Source: Paenibacillus donghaensis | GTDB taxonomy: Bacteria; Bacillota; Bacilli; Paenibacillales; Paenibacillaceae | Length of the DNA stretch: 64,000 nt | Assembly (NCBI RefSeq): GCF_002192415.1 | Contig: NZ_CP021780.1 | Span: 7,564,001-7,628,000, forward strand | Direction of reading: 5' to 3' | Shown here: positions 31,743-40,185 of the stretch, piece by piece | Position numbering within the stretch: position 1 is the stretch's first letter | How the letters are laid out: each line of letters begins with the position of its first letter | Program-made: the position numbers and the translations under genes | Notes under the pieces: generated by a model | What the model saw: only the letters and a program-made list of their open reading frames with translations | Database searches by the model: none | What the model was told of the DNA's origin: nothing

Positions 31743-32120
31743 ATGGCAATGGTATGGGAGCAAGGGGAACTGTTTCCACGCGCAAATAAGGGTGACATTC
31801 AGGTGACCAAGATGCTGCTTCGCAAACAACCCGATATGGTTAAAATCGTCCAAGCGCTGTCGGAGAGAACGGAGCTGACAGCCGATGAAGCAGCATGTCT
31901 TAAAAAGTGGGGTCCAGTTGTTCAAAATGTTGAGTTAGCGATAAATTCTATAATAGATAGAGAAATAAGAGAAATCATGCAGTACCGGTTCATTCTTCGG
32001 CACCCTCGAAAAGCGGCGGTTATCAAGTGGAGTTCCTTCACAGGCCGCTCACTTGATCGTAAGATCGACGAGGGGACGGAAGCAGTGGCCGGTACACTTA
32101 AGCTTCTCGGCATAATTTAA
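31743..32120 (+). CDS. Probable late-gene transcription regulator (ArpU/RinA-like)
   Basis: The protein is about 125 residues and has a C-terminal region (IIDREIREIMQYRFILRHPR ... GRSLDRKIDEGTEAVAGTLK) that fits the sigma-like helix-turn-helix of ArpU/RinA-type phage late regulators. The start could be ATG 31734, 31743 or 31749; 31743 has AAAGGGG 10 bases upstream. Immediately after its stop come five 11-bp repeats, a likely target. It lies at the expected boundary between early and late genes. Confidence 0.6.
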   Translation: MAMVWEQGELFPRANKGDIQVTKMLLRKQPDMVKIVQALSERTELTADEAACLKKWGPVVQNVELAINSIIDREIREIMQYRFILRHPRKAAVIKWSSFTGRSLDRKIDEGTEAVAGTLKLLGII

Positions 32121-32121
32121 T

Positions 32122-32176
32122 GTCTACATTACGTCTACTTTGGGTCTATTCAGCGTCAACATTGCGTCTGTATATT
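32122..32176 (+). repeat. Five helically phased 11-bp repeats
   Basis: GTC(T/A)A-type units start at 32122, 32133, 32144, 32155 and 32166, exactly 11 bp apart (GTCTACATTAC, GTCTACTTTGG, GTCTATTCAGC, GTCAACATTGC, GTCTGTATATT). They start 2 bases after the regulator stop. This looks like an activator-binding array for a late promoter. Confidence 0.7.
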
Positions 32177-32185
32177 GGATTTAAA

Positions 32186-32376
32186 GTAGGGACATAGGAC
32201 GGAAACATCGTCCGGGTGTCCCTACTGACCCTTATCACGGTAGGACTCGGCCATGCTGAGCGGTGATGATGCACTTCTGACAAGAGGGCGGAGCTGTAGC
32301 ACAAGTAGCAAGTAGACGTTGCGGCGGTATGGATGCGGGGAATGAGAGTTAAAGATGCTCTCAATGCGCTCCGCCC
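32186..32376 (+). ncRNA. Highly structured untranslated region before the late genes
   Basis: Stem 1 is GTAGGGACA/TGTCCCTAC (32186-32225), enclosing GGACG/CGTCC. Stem 2 is GGGCGGAGC (32286-32294) with GCTCCGCCC (32368-32376), enclosing GAGAG/CTCTC (32344-32362). All stems are perfect. No reading frame with a ribosome site fits. It is a candidate phage non-coding RNA or leader. Confidence 0.55.
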
Positions 32377-32432
32377 GGGCGCATATTTATGGTCATTGTG
32401 ATATTCCAATGCAAGTACGGGCATTTATATCA

Positions 32433-32472
32433 TGGCCTAATGGTGAAGGTGGTTCGAATCCATCAAGGCCGA
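32433..32472 (+). other. tRNA-like fragment (acceptor and T arm only)
   Basis: TGGCCTA (32433-32439) pairs with AAGGCCG (32465-32471). Between them is a canonical T arm, GGTGG-TTCGAAT-CCATC (32448-32464). D and anticodon arms are missing, so it is not a working tRNA. It may be a tRNA remnant. Confidence 0.5.
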
Positions 32473-32490
32473 ATAAGTTAACCAGTCAGG

Positions 32491-32516
32491 GTCGCTCATC
32501 ATTGGGCGGCTTTTTT
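32491..32516 (+). terminator. Rho-independent terminator
   Basis: GTCGCTC (32491-32497) pairs with GGGCGGC (32504-32510), followed by TTTTTT. It separates the structured region from the second recombinase gene. Confidence 0.65.
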
Positions 32517-32542
32517 ATTGTGAAGAATATCGGGGTGGTGAT

Positions 32543-33103
32543 ATGAAGAAGGTTCAGCCGATTCGGGACGAGCGAATCATTGATGGTATGAAGTATTACT
32601 TTAGAAATCGCAGTTTGCGAAATTACCTGTTCTTCTGCATCGGGATTTATTCCGGCCTGCGGGTATCCGACTTATGTACGCTTCGTGTAGGCGAGGTACG
32701 GGGTACACATGTAAGTCTGGTAGAACAGAAGAATAAGCATGCAAAGAAATTTGTGATCCATCCCAGCATCCGTGAGGATCTAAATCGATACATTGCTGGC
32801 ATGAGCGATTCAGATTATCTGTTCGCCAGCAGGCAACGCAAGAAGGTTAGCCGGATCAAGTACCAGCCGATTGACCGAACAACGGCTTACCGATTCTTGA
32901 ATGATGCAGCTCATGAGTTTGGATTGAGAGAGATCGGGTGCCATACCTTGCGGAAGACATGGGCTTATCGATTATATATGCAGGATTCAAAGAACCTAGC
33001 GTTACTAATGGAGATGTTCGGACATACCAATCCGTCGGACACATTGGACTATATTGGCCTCACACAAGACATGATGGATAAGGCGATCATGTCTTTGCGC
33101 TAA
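32543..33103 (+). CDS. Catalytic-domain-only tyrosine recombinase
   Basis: A 186-residue protein consisting of just the catalytic domain: Arg in YSGLRVSDLCTL, Lys in the beta hairpin (VEQKNKHAKKF), HxLRK in CHTLRKTWAYRL, a late His in MFGHTNPSDT and Tyr in LDYIGL. It lacks the DNA-arm domains of the attL integrase. Related genes sit between late regulator and terminase in many Firmicutes phages, so it may act on a phage site other than att. The start has GGGGTGGTG upstream. Confidence 0.85.
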   Translation: MKKVQPIRDERIIDGMKYYFRNRSLRNYLFFCIGIYSGLRVSDLCTLRVGEVRGTHVSLVEQKNKHAKKFVIHPSIREDLNRYIAGMSDSDYLFASRQRKKVSRIKYQPIDRTTAYRFLNDAAHEFGLREIGCHTLRKTWAYRLYMQDSKNLALLMEMFGHTNPSDTLDYIGLTQDMMDKAIMSLR

Positions 33104-33346
33104 TTTCAGTGAAACATAATCAGCACTTTATCGAAGTCAAGTTTAAGCAGGGGAATGCATATATGAAGAAACGTGATTTTAGAGCAGCAGAATGAGTGCA
33201 ACAGAATTACCATTGTGTTTCACTCAAAACCCAGTATTTAGCAGTTTAGCAGCAGCAGCCTTTAGCACAGTAAAGTTACACATGGAATTAAATGTTAAAA
33301 GTGTACTGCGCAAACACGAATGCCGTGCGGAGGTGGTGGTGATGAG

Positions 33347-34093
33347 GTGAGCAGGGGCAGAAGTGAGAACCGCGACAAAGCATTTCAAATGTGGGAAAAG
33401 AGTGGCAGAACCTTGCCGCTGGTCGAGATTGCCAAGCAATTGGGTGTATCGGCATCATTGGTTCGTAAGTGGAAGTATGAGGATGCATGGGAGGCGCGGC
33501 CAAGTCGTAAGCGTGGCGGTCAGCCGGGGAACAAGAATGCCGTAGGAAATAAAGGCGGCGGTGCTCCTCCAGGTAATAAGAATGGCTGGAGGAACGGCAA
33601 CTATGAGTCCATGTGGATGAGTCAGATTTCCGTGGAGCATAAGCTACAGTTGATGAAGATGGAGACAGATCCGCGCCAGATCCTGCTGAATGAAATCATG
33701 CTCCTTGAACATCGTGAGTACATGATGATGAAGAACATGAAGGATATCGAAGAGGGCAAGGATCGGCTGAGTATTGAGCGGAAGTACCAGTTCTTCGAAG
33801 AAGAAGCAGCCGAAGGCGACGCTGAGTCGCTCAGGTTTGTGGAAGGTGTTCCGCAGTTTAAGCCGGTTAAGGTTGTGTCCAAGCAGATCGTTGAAGAGAA
33901 GACCAAAGAGCCGCAGCAGTTGGAACGTATCCTACAGATACATAACGCGCTTACGGCGGTTCAGGGCAGGAAGATGCGGTGTATCGCGCTGCTTGACCAG
34001 TTTGATCGTAACGAGCTAACCAATGAAGAACTGCGCTTGAAGATCGAGCGCATGCAGCTTGAAGTGAATAAGCTTAGAACGGAGGCGTGGTGA
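33347..34093 (+). CDS. Terminase small-subunit-like protein (helix-turn-helix, PBSX type)
   Basis: A 248-residue protein with an N-terminal DNA-binding helix-turn-helix (VEIAKQLGVSASLVRKWKYE), a Gly/Asn-rich hinge (GGQPGNKNAVGNKGGGAPPG) and a long helical C-terminus. The hinge and fold match the PBSX-type small terminase family. A second, P27-type small terminase lies at 34916, so which one pairs with the large subunit is unclear. The GTG at 33347 is preferred over an upstream ATG; GGAGGTGG precedes it. Confidence 0.7.
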   Translation: MSRGRSENRDKAFQMWEKSGRTLPLVEIAKQLGVSASLVRKWKYEDAWEARPSRKRGGQPGNKNAVGNKGGGAPPGNKNGWRNGNYESMWMSQISVEHKLQLMKMETDPRQILLNEIMLLEHREYMMMKNMKDIEEGKDRLSIERKYQFFEEEAAEGDAESLRFVEGVPQFKPVKVVSKQIVEEKTKEPQQLERILQIHNALTAVQGRKMRCIALLDQFDRNELTNEELRLKIERMQLEVNKLRTEAW

Positions 34094-34776
34094 TGGCAAG
34101 GCATGCAATACTCCAGACGTTCTATACATCGGAGAAGTGGCGAGTTTTCCGGCTTGGCTTGATCCTCGAACGGGGGAACCGTTGCCAGCACTGCGGCGGG
34201 ATCATTGCAAGGTCCATTGATATCATCGGCCATCATAAGGTAGAACTAACACCGGAGAATGTGCATGATCATGCAATCAGTCTTAACCCGGAAATGGTTG
34301 AGCTGATCTGCTATGACTGTCATAACAGGGAGCATAAGCGATTTGGCTACCAGCATACCAAAGAGGTGTACTTGGTATATGGTCCGCCGTTGGCCGGGAT
34401 GATGGATCTTGTGCGGCAGCAGATAAGTAGAGGTGATCTGATCGTCAACATGGATCTGCTATACTCTGCGCTGTCTGGCCTACCGGATTATGATAAGCCG
34501 GATGCATTATATTCCAACGTGGTAGGGGTACAGAACCTTCTTCTGGACAACATCAAGACCAGGCTTGGCAAATGGGGAACAGCTTGGATCATCGGCGGGT
34601 ATGCCGAGAAGTTTAAGCGAGAACGTTTGGCTGAAGAGACTGGTGCTGAACTGATCTTTTGCTCAGTGAGTCGAGAGGAATGTCTATCGCGATTAGAGAG
34701 TGAAGAGGCGCTTCGCTACCGGAAGGATGAATGGCGCGGTTATATCGAAAAATGGTTTGAACAATTTCAAAATTAA
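34093..34776 (+). CDS. HNH endonuclease fused to a P-loop-like domain
   Basis: Residues about 1-85 form an HNH nuclease: two CxxC zinc pairs (CQHC, CYDC), HHKVEL in the beta-hairpin and CHNREH at the end. Residues about 95-228 look like a nucleotide-kinase fold beginning VYGPPLAGMMDL, where the expected GK(S/T) of Walker A is absent, and continuing WIIGGYAEKFKRERLAEETG. HNH proteins next to terminase are often needed for cos cleavage in HK97-type phages. Confidence 0.75.
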   Translation: MARHAILQTFYTSEKWRVFRLGLILERGNRCQHCGGIIARSIDIIGHHKVELTPENVHDHAISLNPEMVELICYDCHNREHKRFGYQHTKEVYLVYGPPLAGMMDLVRQQISRGDLIVNMDLLYSALSGLPDYDKPDALYSNVVGVQNLLLDNIKTRLGKWGTAWIIGGYAEKFKRERLAEETGAELIFCSVSREECLSRLESEEALRYRKDEWRGYIEKWFEQFQN

Positions 34777-34915
34777 TATTTTTTAAAATTTATTTTTTAT
34801 TTTTTTTCCAAACCCCCCCAGAAAAATAAAATATTTTTTTCCGAGGGAACCGAGGAGGGCACCCTTTTTTGTTACACACCGAAAAATTTGAAATCGGATC
34901 GAGGTGTTGAATTCT
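34777..34915 (+). other. Homopolymer-rich gap, possible cos region
   Basis: This 139-bp gap contains long A/T runs, a C7 run (34813-34819) and the GC-rich CCGAGGGAACCGAGGAGGGC. It lies between the HNH gene and the P27-type small terminase, where cos sites are found in HK97-type phages. The identification is positional only. Confidence 0.35.
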
Positions 34916-35242
34916 ATGGAAAAGTCGGAGGTCTACAGTCAAGAGTTGGCGAAGTTGCAAGCCATCTTCACCGACGTTGATCCGGCCAAGGCTCAGCTTG
35001 TGGAAGGACTAATGGAGGACGCCGCTTTCCTAAAGGCTGAAAACTCTGTTCTGAAGCAGGCGCTGAAGACTACGGGCATGGTTAAGATTCACCCGAGCAA
35101 TCCTGATCTTCAGAAGCCGGTGGAGGCAGCGCGGCAGTACCTTAAGAATGTGAATGCTTATGCTGTTGTCGTGAAGACGCTGAACGGGGTGCTGTCGAAG
35201 AATGCACTTGATCCTGAAGATGATATGGATGAATTCGAATGA
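34916..35242 (+). CDS. Terminase small subunit, P27 family
   Basis: A 108-residue protein (MEKSEVYSQELAKLQAIFTD ... NPDLQKPVEAARQYLKNVNA) of the P27-type small terminases that recognise the packaging site. The ATG at 34916 has GAGGTG 9 bases upstream; it overlaps the large subunit by ATGA. The position between HNH and large terminase is typical. Confidence 0.75.
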   Translation: MEKSEVYSQELAKLQAIFTDVDPAKAQLVEGLMEDAAFLKAENSVLKQALKTTGMVKIHPSNPDLQKPVEAARQYLKNVNAYAVVVKTLNGVLSKNALDPEDDMDEFE

Positions 35243-36951
35243 GTGCTCCATATGCTTCCTTCCTACATGAGTATATTGCGAAATGTAAGGCCGGGGAGAT
35301 TATTGTCGGGCAGGAACTGCAGCAGATGTTTGACATCCTTGAGGAGAATCTGCGTGATCCTGACATCCAGTTTGATACAGCAGATGCCCATAAGCGAATT
35401 AAACTCATTGAAACCAAATGCAAGCACTATGAAGCTCCGTTCTCCGGCAAGCCCTTCCTACTGGAGCTGTTTCAGAAGGCTTTCATTGAGGCCATTTACA
35501 GTTTTAAAATCTTTGATGATGAAATTGGCCGTATGGTCCGGCTGTACCAGGACATTCTGTATTTGGTTGGGCGTAAAAATGGCAAGACCCCACTTGTGTC
35601 TGCTCTGATTCTAGCAGAGTTCTTCTGTGGGCCAGAGGGACTTAAGGCGCTTTGTTCCTCAAATGACTATGAACAGGCTGACCTTATGTTTCAGGCCATC
35701 AATTCTATGCGGGAAGAGAGCAAGTCGTTGGAGCGGAAGACCCGGAAGAACATCAAGGGCATTTACTTCGGAAATCCGAAGAAGCCGACTCATACCGGAA
35801 AGTTCTCATACCGGAACAAAGGATCTATTCGCAAAATCTCTGCTAAGACCGGCGCCAAGGAAGGCCGGAATATCGGCGTGGGTGCAGTGGACGAAGTTCA
35901 CGAAATGAAGGACAACACCAGCACCATGCCTATCCGCCAGGCTCTATCCACTCAGGATGAGCCTCTTTATATTGAGTTGACCACGGAAGGATTCACCAAT
36001 GAGGGATACCTGGACGGGCGCATGCGTGAGGCGCGGCAGGTGCTGAACCGGGAGCTGGATCGTCGGCGCTGGCTGGTATGGATGTATACCCAGGACAATG
36101 AGCAAGAGATCTGGCGGGATGAGAAGACCTGGACAAAGAGCAATCCCGGACTGGGCAGCATCAAGAAGTGGAGCTTCCTACGGCGCATGGTCGAGGAGTC
36201 CAAGACCAATCAGGAAATGCGTGCCTTTGTACTTTCTAAGGATTTCAACATCAAACAGAATAATGCTGCTGCCTGGCTCATGGATCAGGATATTGCAAGC
36301 GAGGATGTGTTCGACATTGAGCTGTTCCGTGGCGCATTTGCTATCGGAGGTGTTGACCTTTCCAAGTCTGGAGACTTGGCATGCGCCAGGGCGCTGATGA
36401 TGAAGGACGGGAAGAAGTTCACCTGTCAACAGTATTTTGTCCCGGCTTCCAAGATCCCGACACTTTCTAAGGATGATCGTGAGAAGTTTGAGAAATGGAC
36501 AGCGCTCGACCTAGTTACGATTTCGGATGGAAATGAGAATGACTTCCGCCATGTCACAGCTTGGTTTGTTCGTTTGTTCAAAGACTATAACATCCGGTTT
36601 TATAAGGTCGGCTACGATAAGTGGTCGGCTACCTATTGGGTGAAGGAAATGGAAGAGTACGGATTTGATATGGTGCGGATTAGCCAGGAGTATGGCAGCC
36701 TGTCGGAGCCGATGAAGCTGGTCAAGGCGGATCTGCAAAGCAAGTTGATCAATTACAACCAGCATCCGATGGACCGCTGGTGCCTGGAGAATACAGCGTT
36801 TGAGATTAACAGCAAGATGGAGATTCGGCCCGTTAAGGTTCAGGGCAAGGATGAGAAGAAGATCGACGGTACCGTTACTTTGATCTTTGTGTACAAGGTG
36901 TACATCGATAACCGAACCGAATTCCTTGATCTTGTGAAGAGAGCGGGGTGA
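35239..36951 (+). CDS. Terminase large subunit
   Basis: The 570-residue DNA-packaging motor and nuclease. The ATPase has Walker A GRKNGKT at residues 111-117 and Walker B in VGAVDEVHEM near residue 217. The nuclease domain begins with VDLSKSGDLACA near residue 375 (first acidic ligand) and continues through KVGYDKWSATYW. It belongs to the HK97-like (phage_terminase_1) lineage. The ATGA overlap with the small subunit indicates coupling. Confidence 0.95.
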   Translation: MSAPYASFLHEYIAKCKAGEIIVGQELQQMFDILEENLRDPDIQFDTADAHKRIKLIETKCKHYEAPFSGKPFLLELFQKAFIEAIYSFKIFDDEIGRMVRLYQDILYLVGRKNGKTPLVSALILAEFFCGPEGLKALCSSNDYEQADLMFQAINSMREESKSLERKTRKNIKGIYFGNPKKPTHTGKFSYRNKGSIRKISAKTGAKEGRNIGVGAVDEVHEMKDNTSTMPIRQALSTQDEPLYIELTTEGFTNEGYLDGRMREARQVLNRELDRRRWLVWMYTQDNEQEIWRDEKTWTKSNPGLGSIKKWSFLRRMVEESKTNQEMRAFVLSKDFNIKQNNAAAWLMDQDIASEDVFDIELFRGAFAIGGVDLSKSGDLACARALMMKDGKKFTCQQYFVPASKIPTLSKDDREKFEKWTALDLVTISDGNENDFRHVTAWFVRLFKDYNIRFYKVGYDKWSATYWVKEMEEYGFDMVRISQEYGSLSEPMKLVKADLQSKLINYNQHPMDRWCLENTAFEINSKMEIRPVKVQGKDEKKIDGTVTLIFVYKVYIDNRTEFLDLVKRAG

Positions 36952-36955
36952 GATA

Positions 36956-38215
36956 GTGGCATTGATAGACAATTTTAAGGGCTTGCTCTCCAAAACGAAA
37001 GAATTTGTCCGTGCGAAGATGCTGGGCGGTTACATGCCGGTGTTCAGCCAGTTCGGTAATAGCATTTATGCATCAGATATTGTGCAGAACTGTATTGATA
37101 TTATCGCTACGGAGATCAGCAAGCTTCAACCCCGGCACATTCGGACAGACGGAAACGGCATGCAGACCACGCCGCGGGGAAACTTGAACCGTCTCTTTAA
37201 ATTTGGCCCAAATGAGCTTATGACCACACGGGACTTCTTAGAGAAAATAATCTGGCTGCTTTACATGAACTTCAACGTGTTCATTTATCCGGTGTACACC
37301 GTGCAGCTACGGGAAGACGGATCAGAGATCCGCAGCTATACTGCGCTATACCCGTTAAATCCCTATCAGGTTGATTATCTACAGGACCCGACAGGCCGAT
37401 TGTACGTCAAGATGTATTTTGCCTCAGGGGATCAGTTTACTGTGCCGTATTCTGATTTGATCCATATCCGAAAACGTTATTCAGTGAATGAGATCATGGG
37501 CGGCGGATCGAATGGACAGCCGGACAACGAAGCACTGCTAAAGATGCTGAGGATCAACGATACCGTTCTCCAGGGGATTGAGAAGGGGATCAAGACGAGC
37601 ATGTCGATTCGTGGGGTGCTGAAGATTGCAACCATGATGGATGATGAATCTCAGCGTAAGGAGCGGGAGCGCTTCGAGAAGCTGATGTCCTCCGGTGACT
37701 CCGGCATCCTGCCGGTTGACTTGAAGGGCGAGTTCACGCCGATTTCCATTGATCCCAAAATGGTGGACAAAGACACGCTCGACTTTTTGAAGACGGGCGT
37801 GCAGGAATGGTTCGGTGTCTCACTGCCGATGCTCGCGCGGGATTACAATGATGAGCAGTACCAGGCGTTTTACGAGAGTACCCTGGAGCCTATTTTAATC
37901 GGGCTTAGCCAAGCCTTTACCAAGACGATCTTCACGCCCCGCGAGCTGGATATGGGGAATGAGATCGTTTTTTTTCAACGGGACATGATGTACCTCAGTA
38001 CAGCGGCCAAACTTAACCTGATTAAGACAGCTGGGGAACAGGGGCTGCTGAGTGACAACCAGAAGCTGGCGCTGTTGGGATACCCACCTTTGCCGGATGG
38101 TAACCGGATCACGCAATCTCTGAATTACGTGGACCGATCCATCATCAACATATACCAGCTCAATGGAGCGAACCCGAAATCTGGAAAGGCGGTGAAAGAT
38201 GATGCTGAAGAATAA
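36956..38215 (+). CDS. Portal protein, HK97 family
   Basis: The 419-residue portal subunit forms the dodecameric DNA channel of the capsid. The family pattern is clear: VQNCIDIIATEISKLQPRHI near the start and LIHIRKRYSVNEIMGGGSNG in the middle. LKTGVQEWFGVSLPMLARDY and FYESTLEPILIGLSQAFTK follow later. GTG start after GGGTGAGAT. The protease gene overlaps its end by 17 bases. Confidence 0.95.
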   Translation: MALIDNFKGLLSKTKEFVRAKMLGGYMPVFSQFGNSIYASDIVQNCIDIIATEISKLQPRHIRTDGNGMQTTPRGNLNRLFKFGPNELMTTRDFLEKIIWLLYMNFNVFIYPVYTVQLREDGSEIRSYTALYPLNPYQVDYLQDPTGRLYVKMYFASGDQFTVPYSDLIHIRKRYSVNEIMGGGSNGQPDNEALLKMLRINDTVLQGIEKGIKTSMSIRGVLKIATMMDDESQRKERERFEKLMSSGDSGILPVDLKGEFTPISIDPKMVDKDTLDFLKTGVQEWFGVSLPMLARDYNDEQYQAFYESTLEPILIGLSQAFTKTIFTPRELDMGNEIVFFQRDMMYLSTAAKLNLIKTAGEQGLLSDNQKLALLGYPPLPDGNRITQSLNYVDRSIINIYQLNGANPKSGKAVKDDAEE

Positions 38216-38849
38216 GCTGCCGGCCATGCATGAGCCGGAGCGCCGGGCTTTTGCCATGAACGATCTGCAGGCTGATCCGGCAGGCAATATCATTCAGGGA
38301 CATGCAGCCGTATTCGAACAGGAAACGATTATAGGCGGTTGGTTCAAGGAGATTATTGAGCGGGGGGCTTTTGATTCTACCGACTTCAAGGATGTGATTC
38401 TAAGTGTGAACCATGACCTGAAGCGGATACCGCTGGCTCGCAGCCGGAACAACAATGCGAATTCTACCCTTCAACTGCAGGTGGATCAGCAAGGGCTGTC
38501 CACACGCGCTGAATTAGATGTGGAAAACAATATGGAGGCCAAGGCGCTTTACAGTGCTGTAGGCCGGAGCGACATTTCAGGAATGTCCTTTATCTTCACG
38601 GTGCGTGATGAGTCCTGGGAAGGGCTTGATACAGAACTTCCCGTTCGCCGCATTAAAGACATTGGTCGAGTGATTGAAATCTCTGCGGTATCCTTCCCGG
38701 CCTATGACGGGACTGATATAAATGCTCGTGACCAGCAGGCACTGGAGAGCGCCCGCGCCGCACTGGATAGTGCGCGGTCCGGACTGGATAGTTCGAAGGA
38801 CGAGCTTGAAGTATTGAAACTGCGTAACCAAATTTTAGCGAAGGGTTAA
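38199..38849 (+). CDS. HK97-family prohead protease
   Basis: A 216-residue serine protease that trims the capsid scaffold during maturation. The catalytic His is His72 in SVNHDL and the Ser is Ser130 in GMSFIF, as in the U35 family. The C-terminal 40 residues form a helical region (ALESARAALDSARSGLDSSK) that could act as a scaffold. It overlaps the portal gene. Confidence 0.93.
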   Translation: MMLKNKLPAMHEPERRAFAMNDLQADPAGNIIQGHAAVFEQETIIGGWFKEIIERGAFDSTDFKDVILSVNHDLKRIPLARSRNNNANSTLQLQVDQQGLSTRAELDVENNMEAKALYSAVGRSDISGMSFIFTVRDESWEGLDTELPVRRIKDIGRVIEISAVSFPAYDGTDINARDQQALESARAALDSARSGLDSSKDELEVLKLRNQILAKG

Positions 38850-38860
38850 GGTGAAAGAAT

Positions 38861-40147
38861 ATGAATAAAAAGAAATTGCAGAAGCTGCTGGCGAAATTGG
38901 AAGCAAAGAAAGCGGGGTTAGTATCCCGTTCCGCGACTGTGGAGGCCGTAGCAGAACTGCGCAGTATCAACACCGAACTGGAGGGGTTGAACGGCGAAAT
39001 CACAGAATTGCGTGGCATCGTCGAATCTATGCCAGATGAAGAAGAGGAACCGCCTGCCGGTGGCGCTACACCACCAGAACAACGGGGTGCACAACCACCT
39101 GTCGGAAATGCGGCGATGACTCAGTTTTTGAAGTCTTTCGGCATCGGAGGGCAATCGCAAGAACGTTCCGAGGAACCGGCTGACCCATACGGCACAGTTG
39201 AATACCGGAATGCTTTTATGATCTATGCCAAAACGGGTGAGATCAAACCGGAGCTTCGGGCTAATGCGACAACAACCACGGCAGACGTATCTGCGGTTAT
39301 CCCGACAACCATCTTGAATGAGATTATCAAGAAGGTCACCGTTTATGGGCAAGTATTCAGTCGTGTTCGGAAGCTCAATATCAAGGGTGGGGTAGAGGTT
39401 CCCATTCTGGCGCTGAAGCCGGTGGCTACATGGATCGGGGAGGCGGCAGTTTCTGACAAACAAAAAGTTCAAGCTAATACAAAGCTGACCTTTACCTATT
39501 TCGGTCTGGAATGCAAAGTGGCCATTTCTCTCCTGGCTGACACGGTGACGCTTGCTGGATTTGAAACGGTAATCACGGATCTAATCGTGGAAGCTATGGT
39601 CAAAGCCATTGATATGTCTGTCATCAAAGGTACTGGGATCGGACAACCAAAAGGTATCACCGTTGACGATCGTGTGCCAGCTGGACAAATCGTAACAATG
39701 ACACCAACTGAATTTGCTTCTTGGGAGAGTTGGAAAAAGAAAGTCACCTCAAAACTTCCCCTTGCTTATAAAGCAGGAGCAACTTGGTTGATGGCTTCCG
39801 GTACGTTCGAGGGATACATTGACGGCATGGTTGATGATAACGGCCAGCCTATCGGTCGGGTAAACTACGGTATTGCAGACGGACCACAGGAAAGGTTCGC
39901 GGGAAAGGAAGTTATTCAAGTTGAGGACGATGTGATTGCACCTTATGAGTCGGCGGCGGCGGGAGATGTTGTCGCGATTTTGCTCAACCTGAAAAACTTC
40001 GGTTGGAACTCCAACATGCAAATGACAATGTTTCGTTACTTTGACCACGATACGAATGAATGGGTGGACAAGGCTATCCTGATCGCGGATGGTAAGCTAA
40101 TCGACCCTAACGGTGTGGTCATTGTCAAGAAGGGTACAGCATCCTAA
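38861..40147 (+). CDS. Major capsid protein, HK97 family
   Basis: A 428-residue precursor. The N-terminal 110 residues form a charged coiled-coil delta domain followed by a Pro/Gly-rich linker, expected to be removed by the protease. The HK97 fold follows from about residue 125, with VIPTTILNEIIKKVTVYGQV and ATWIGEAAVSDKQKV near the N-arm and AILIADGKLIDPNGVVIVK at the end. Normal length for the family. Confidence 0.95.
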   Translation: MNKKKLQKLLAKLEAKKAGLVSRSATVEAVAELRSINTELEGLNGEITELRGIVESMPDEEEEPPAGGATPPEQRGAQPPVGNAAMTQFLKSFGIGGQSQERSEEPADPYGTVEYRNAFMIYAKTGEIKPELRANATTTTADVSAVIPTTILNEIIKKVTVYGQVFSRVRKLNIKGGVEVPILALKPVATWIGEAAVSDKQKVQANTKLTFTYFGLECKVAISLLADTVTLAGFETVITDLIVEAMVKAIDMSVIKGTGIGQPKGITVDDRVPAGQIVTMTPTEFASWESWKKKVTSKLPLAYKAGATWLMASGTFEGYIDGMVDDNGQPIGRVNYGIADGPQERFAGKEVIQVEDDVIAPYESAAAGDVVAILLNLKNFGWNSNMQMTMFRYFDHDTNEWVDKAILIADGKLIDPNGVVIVKKGTAS

Positions 40148-40185
40148 TAAACGGGGTCGTATGGCCCATGAAGGTGGTGAAAACG

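Noticed and set aside
32248..32472. Split tRNA with an intron (5' half near 32248, 3' half at 32448-32472)
   Set aside because: CGGCCAT can pair with the 3' acceptor strand and a GAC anticodon-like loop lies near 32275, but the anticodon stem is poor, position 8 is not T and no intron signature was seen.
32355..32546. Open frame of 63 residues over the tRNA-like fragment
   Set aside because: It runs through hairpins, the tRNA-like fragment and a terminator and lacks a ribosome site.
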